Shown here: one piece after another, positions 32,840-36,116 of the stretch | Layout of the letters: each line of letters starts with the position of its first letter | Numbering within the stretch: the first letter of the stretch is position 1 | Source: SB15 sp964557285 | Lineage (GTDB): Bacteria > Chloroflexota > Anaerolineae > Aggregatilineales > J027 | DNA: 36,116 nt | Assembly: GCA_964557285.1 (NCBI GenBank) | Contig: CAZKZS010000009.1 | Span: 1 to 36,116 of the forward strand | Direction of reading: 5' to 3' | The notes under the pieces: model-generated | What the model saw: the letters and a program-made list of their open reading frames with translations, nothing else | What the model was told of the DNA's origin: nothing | Database searches by the model: none | Made by a program: the position numbers and the translations under genes

Positions 32840-32992
32840 TCACTCACTTTCTGAGCGCTGACGCAGCCAGTTATCCAGCGCCGCGCCAACACCAACCCCA
32901 ATTACAGCCCCAATGGGCGGTTGGTCAACCACAAAGCCGATAAACACCCCCAACGCAACTCCGATCAGGGTAAAAGTGCCGACATACCACAT
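32840..32992 (-). CDS. 50-aa glycine-rich membrane protein in carboxylase operon
   Basis: A short frame (begins MWYVGTFTLIGVALG) with two hydrophobic segments (about 3-22 and 27-40) rich in Gly in a GxxxG-like spacing, and a polar tail DNWLRQRSESE. The ATG lies two bases after the carboxyltransferase stop and the TGA one base before the next gene's ATG, so it fits the operon exactly. Its length would make most gene finders skip it. Glycine-zipper-type packing of the two helices is plausible. No function is known to me. Confidence 0.6.
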   Translation of the reverse strand: MWYVGTFTLIGVALGVFIGFVVDQPPIGAVIGVGVGAALDNWLRQRSESE

Positions 32993-32994
32993 CG

Positions 32995-34593
32995 TCACAA
33001 AGGAATATTCCCATGTTTTTTCATCGGATTTGAGTCGCGTTTGTTCAGGAAGGCTTCCAGCGCGTTAATCAAACGCGGGCGTGTTTCACGCGGCAGGATG
33101 ATGTCATCAATAAACCCCCGTCCGGCAGCAATATACGGATTCGCAAACTGCTTGCGGTATTCGGCTACCAGTTCGGCTTTTTTAGCTGCCGGATCATCGG
33201 CTTCCGCGATTTCGCGGCGGAAGATGATATTGACCGCGCCATCCGGCCCCATCACGGCAATTTCAGCCGTCGGCCAGGCCAGATTCAGGTCGCCACGAAT
33301 ATGTTTTGATGACATAACATCATACGCTCCCCCGTAAGCTTTACGGGTGATGACCGTTAACTTAGGAACAGTGGCTTCACAGTACGCATACAGCAGTTTA
33401 GCGCCCGCCCGGATAATGCCGCCGTGTTCCTGTTTGACCCCGGGCATGAATCCAGGAACATCCACAAACGTCACAATCGGGATGTTAAAACAATCGCAGA
33501 AGCGGATAAAGCGGGCTGCTTTTTCACTGGCGTCAATATCCAGCACACCGGCCAGCACCTGAGGCTGATTCGCAATAATGCCTACGCTGTGACCGCCCAA
33601 CCGCGCAAACCCAATCACGATATTGGCGGCAAAATCGGGCTGAATTTCAAAAAAGCGCCCTTCGTCCATGATCAGCCGGATAATTTCTTTGATGTCATAG
33701 GGTTTGTTGGGGTTTTCAGGGATAATCGTATCCAGCACTTCTTCGGTACGCAGCGAATCGTCCCAGGTTGGCACACTTTTGGGGTCTTCCATATTATTCT
33801 GGGGAATATAACTGAGGAGTTCCTGCACCAGAAACATAGCATCCTCTTCATTTTCCGCCGCCAGATGTGCCACACCGGAAAGGCTGGTATGGGTTACAGC
33901 CCCGCCCAGTTCCTCTTTGGTCACATCTTCCTGTGTCACCGCCTTGACCACATCCGGTCCGGTGACAAACATGTAGGAGGTATTTTTGACCATGATGATG
34001 AAGTCGGTCAGCGCAGGCGAATAAACCGCCCCGCCCGCACACGGCCCCATAATCAGGCTGATTTGCGGAATCACCCCACTTGAAAGGGTGTTTTTCAGAA
34101 AAATATCGGCGTACCCACCCAGAGAAATCACCCCCTCCTGAATCCGTGCGCCGCCGGAATCGTTCATGCCGATGACAGGTGCGCCCGTTTTCATCGCCAT
34201 GTCCATAATTTTGCAAATTTTTTCTGCGTGGACTTCACTCAAACTGCCACCAATGACCGTAAAATCCTGAGAAAAAACATAAGTAAGGCGTCCGTTGATT
34301 GTTCCCCAGCCCGTAACTACGCTGTCACCAAGAAATTTTTTGTCGTCGGCATCCATGCCAAAGTTGCGTTCCCGATGCACGACAAAGGCATCCACTTCAT
34401 GGAACGAACCAGGGTCAAGCAAAAGTTCAATCCGTTCGCGGGCGGTCAGTTTGCCTTCGGCGTGCTGGCGTTCAATGCGTTCTTTGCCACCGCCCAGATG
34501 ACTTTTTGCCCGCATTTCGTTCAACAAATCCATCGAAGATTTATTATTTTCTCCAGATATTACACTGGCTGGTTTTTCTTTCGCTCTGTCCAA
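32995..34593 (-). CDS. pccB: Acyl-CoA carboxylase carboxyltransferase (PccB-like)
   Basis: Transfers carboxyl from biotin to an acyl-CoA, most likely propionyl-CoA. Crotonase-fold oxyanion loops are seen: NDSGGARIQEGV, GPCAGGAVYSPAL and VPGFMPG, and RKAYGGAYDVMSSKH holds D425, the residue equivalent to the Asp that favours propionyl-CoA in actinobacterial PccB. The 532-aa length is normal. Translation probably starts at TTG 34593 with GGAGGG nine bases upstream; an ATG at 34533 is an alternative. It heads the operon with the 50-aa, 184-aa and biotin carboxylase genes. Confidence 0.92.
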   Translation of the reverse strand: MDRAKEKPASVISGENNKSSMDLLNEMRAKSHLGGGKERIERQHAEGKLTARERIELLLDPGSFHEVDAFVVHRERNFGMDADDKKFLGDSVVTGWGTINGRLTYVFSQDFTVIGGSLSEVHAEKICKIMDMAMKTGAPVIGMNDSGGARIQEGVISLGGYADIFLKNTLSSGVIPQISLIMGPCAGGAVYSPALTDFIIMVKNTSYMFVTGPDVVKAVTQEDVTKEELGGAVTHTSLSGVAHLAAENEEDAMFLVQELLSYIPQNNMEDPKSVPTWDDSLRTEEVLDTIIPENPNKPYDIKEIIRLIMDEGRFFEIQPDFAANIVIGFARLGGHSVGIIANQPQVLAGVLDIDASEKAARFIRFCDCFNIPIVTFVDVPGFMPGVKQEHGGIIRAGAKLLYAYCEATVPKLTVITRKAYGGAYDVMSSKHIRGDLNLAWPTAEIAVMGPDGAVNIIFRREIAEADDPAAKKAELVAEYRKQFANPYIAAGRGFIDDIILPRETRPRLINALEAFLNKRDSNPMKKHGNIPL

Positions 34594-34616
34594 AATACAC
34601 TACCCTCCATTTGAAA

Positions 34617-35036
34617 TTAAAATTGTGACCGTATCCGCAATTTTAACCACCATGCTAAACCCACACCAAGCGCAGAAGTTACGATGACAAACGGCAGGCG
34701 GCGCTTATCAAAGGTGGCCTGAGCAAACAGGGCAAACCAGCTTACATCAAATATCGCAAAAATCGCCAGACTGGGCAGCATGGCATGGTAAAACCAGGGC
34801 TGCCGACGCCATAACCCCCATGCCAGTCCCAAAAACCAGATACCCCATGTTCCATATAGAATCACCCGCAGCAGCCAGGGGCCGGCGACTTCCAGGGTCC
34901 GGTATTGTTCCAGAGTCACCAGCACCGCCCAGGCTGTCCCTATTCCGCGTATTCCCAGCAGCAGGCACACAGCGATACATAAGCGTAATGACCACATTTG
35001 GCGTTGGATTATAAAGCAGATGGGGGCGTTTGGCAC
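34617..35036 (-). CDS. Small polytopic membrane protein
   Basis: A 139-aa protein with about four hydrophobic helices (about 14-40, 52-72, 82-105, 115-133). No family is recognised. The N terminus is uncertain: the first 14 residues (up to QRQM) look unlike a normal start, and the neighbouring frame offers a basic N terminus (MKKRAKRPHLLYNPTPN, ATG at 35046) that would join by a frameshift. An internal ATG at residue 14 is another choice. It ends 24 bases before the carboxyltransferase start and may be co-transcribed with it. Confidence 0.6.
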   Translation of the reverse strand: MPNAPICFIIQRQMWSLRLCIAVCLLLGIRGIGTAWAVLVTLEQYRTLEVAGPWLLRVILYGTWGIWFLGLAWGLWRRQPWFYHAMLPSLAIFAIFDVSWFALFAQATFDKRRLPFVIVTSALGVGLAWWLKLRIRSQF

Positions 35037-35117
35037 GCTTTTTCATGATAAATGCAACTTCTTACATACTTCTATCCCGTGATACAGTCAATTAAAGGGA
35101 GGAAAGGATTCTGATTC

Positions 35118-35405
35118 ATGAGAGTCATAATTAACCGTCAGAAGTGTGATGCCCATCTTGCGTTTTGTGAGCAGTGTTTGGGCAAGTTCCTGCGGGAACC
35201 GATGGGCTATGAACGCCGTTGTTTTATGGAAATTGACTACGAGAATCCTGATATTCTAGTGGTTGAACTTCATTCGGATGACCACGATGTGGTTCTCAAC
35301 CTGAATGCCGAACAGCGTAAGGCCGCCGCGTCCGAAGGCTGGTCATACTTTGTGGACTTTGTACCGTCCATGTACCGCAATCACATTCATAAGGAAGCCC
35401 GGTAG
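35118..35405 (+). CDS. Cys-rich 95-aa hypothetical protein
   Basis: The protein opens MRVIINRQKCDAHLAFCEQCLG and has Cys at 10, 17, 20 and 35, giving a Cx6CxxC...C set that could hold zinc or an iron-sulfur centre. The C-terminal part (about 45-95) is alpha/beta with a Trp-rich end. GGGAGGAAAGGA lies about 10 bases before the ATG. It is followed by a good terminator at 35440 and is a single-gene unit. I do not recognise the family. Confidence 0.6.
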   Translation: MRVIINRQKCDAHLAFCEQCLGKFLREPMGYERRCFMEIDYENPDILVVELHSDDHDVVLNLNAEQRKAAASEGWSYFVDFVPSMYRNHIHKEAR

Positions 35406-35439
35406 GACAAAGCATGTGGTATAACGATTTGATGCGTGC

Positions 35440-35483
35440 GCTCTTGCGTTCGTTGTTAACCGGATGCAAGAGCAGCGCTTTTT
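35440..35483 (+). terminator. Intrinsic terminator after the Cys-rich gene
   Basis: GCTCTTGC (35440-35447) pairs with GCAAGAGC (35466-35473), and AGCGCTTTTT follows. The stem is perfect over eight bases with an 18-base loop, and a T run closes the structure. It serves the plus-strand gene and lies before the convergent DinB-like gene. Confidence 0.6.
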
Positions 35484-35494
35484 AAAAACCGTAA

Positions 35495-35938
35495 TTACTT
35501 CCCCGTGCTGACAATATCATGAATATGTTCTTCCTCATGTTTGAGCATTTCACGCACCAGATGAGGCACCGTATTCCACTCGCCCCAGGGCAGCAGCATC
35601 GTTCCAGTCATGGGTTCCACCGCTAAAACACTTTCCTGAAAGACCTCTCGCGTTCTTTCCCACGCTTCAAATACGGCTTCCGTCGATAAGTCTTTCCGTT
35701 TTAAATACTGGTCATGATTATAGGAGTCATCATCCACAAAATCGGTAATGCGGTAGCTGCTGCCCTGATGAAAGGCTTGCAGCGAACGAATGGCCTCCTC
35801 TTCCCATGCCGTAATGTGTGCCAGAATATCCAACACGCGCCAGCCGCTTTCCTGATAAATGACTTTTTGCGGGTCGATATTTTGCAGCGCTTCACGGGAT
35901 TTTTGACGCGCAATTTTTATTTCTTCACGAAGGGTCAT
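35495..35938 (-). CDS. DinB/DfsB-family four-helix protein
   Basis: A 147-aa four-helix bundle protein. The metal-binding His pattern of the DinB superfamily is suggested by DILAHITAWEEE (His near 41) and LKHEEEHIHDI (His near 133 and 137). Members act as metal-dependent thiol transferases or hydrolases, or have no known reaction. A second, similar frame lies upstream and overlaps its start by 14 bases, so this is a tandem pair. Confidence 0.75.
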   Translation of the reverse strand: MTLREEIKIARQKSREALQNIDPQKVIYQESGWRVLDILAHITAWEEEAIRSLQAFHQGSSYRITDFVDDDSYNHDQYLKRKDLSTEAVFEAWERTREVFQESVLAVEPMTGTMLLPWGEWNTVPHLVREMLKHEEEHIHDIVSTGK

Positions 35939-36116
35939 TTTTCAAAACTCCCATAATATCCTGGCGGTGTTCAAGTTCATGGTCAATCATGGCGTCCACC
36001 AGTCCAGTCACTGAACCCTGTTCTCCCCAGGGATAGGTCATTTTGCCAGGCAAGCGGTCAGGGGGCATTTCCTCTAGCACCTGCTTGAGCCAATCGCGGG
36101 TTTCTTTCCATTCTAA
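35925..36116 (-). CDS. DinB-like protein, 5'-partial at window edge
   Basis: An open frame enters from the right edge (63 residues visible). It contains WKETRDWLKQVLEEMP, MTYPWGEQGSV and MIDHELEHRQDIMG, closely paralleling the C-terminal part of the neighbouring DinB/DfsB-like protein (LPWGEWNTV and KHEEEHIHDIV). The stop TGA at 35925-35927 lies inside the start of that gene, an overlap of 14 bases. The N-terminal half lies outside the window. Confidence 0.7.
   Translation of the reverse strand, partial: LEWKETRDWLKQVLEEMPPDRLPGKMTYPWGEQGSVTGLVDAMIDHELEHRQDIMGVLKNDPS

Overview
The window looks like a chromosomal piece of a Chloroflexota bacterium (Anaerolineae-like is my best guess). I infer this from gene content: a bacterial core (Sat/CysC sulfate activation, Liv-type ABC transporter, acyl-CoA carboxylase, tRNA-Glu with a sigma70-type promoter) carrying a complete archaellum-type motor locus. 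To my recollection, arl loci in Bacteria have been reported mainly in Chloroflexota. No rRNA or marker gene is present to prove the taxonomy. One 100-N scaffold gap lies at 30627-30726, flanked by identical 55-bp ends.

Layout. (1) 1-3800: the end of an integrative element. It holds small accessory genes, a DUF2958 protein whose 5' end looks frameshifted, a structured leader with a strong terminator, a 76-aa protein and a large serine recombinase. The recombinase reading frame runs into the 3' half of a tRNA-Glu gene (minus strand, 3763-3835). (2) 3980-5704: bifunctional ATP sulfurylase/APS kinase, minus strand. (3) 5848-7596: one-polypeptide sensor-regulator (REC, HisKA_3, HATPase, degenerate REC, LuxR HTH) immediately upstream of the motor locus. 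(4) 7723-17079: archaellum-like operon: archaellin arlB, a hairpin-rich spacer with two interleaved 12-bp stems, arlCDE-like, arlG, arlF (with two extra cadherin/CSPG-like repeats), arlH, arlI, arlJ, an unknown membrane protein, a bacterial-type A24 prepilin peptidase, a PilN-like protein and a PilO-like protein with a beta-sandwich tail. A secreted thioredoxin-fold protein follows. (5) 18637-18921: DUF427 gene. (6) 19158-27549: livG, acyl-CoA synthetase, livH, livM, livK, a palindromic-repeat spacer, livF and an MBL-fold hydrolase, probably uptake plus CoA activation of a carboxylic or branched-chain acid. (7) 27551-30515, minus strand: rhomboid protease, probable pseudokinase, BtrH-like protein. 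(8) 30759-34593, minus strand: acyl-CoA carboxylase operon (carboxyltransferase, 50-aa membrane protein, unknown 184-aa protein, biotin carboxylase) ending in a terminator. (9) 34617-36116: small membrane protein, Cys-rich 95-aa protein, two DinB-like proteins.

How the genes work together. ArlI/ArlH/ArlJ would form the motor platform, ArlF/ArlG the stator that must anchor in a bacterial envelope, ArlB the filament, the A24 peptidase would process ArlB, and ArlCDE would link to switching or chemotaxis. The PilN/PilO-like pair and the ArlF repeats look like bacterial adaptations. The spacer after arlB looks like an attenuator that could set filament protein far above motor protein. The most notable system in the window is this hybrid archaellum. 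The RNA element, the ArlF extension and the PilN/PilO partners are the parts I would regard as least described.
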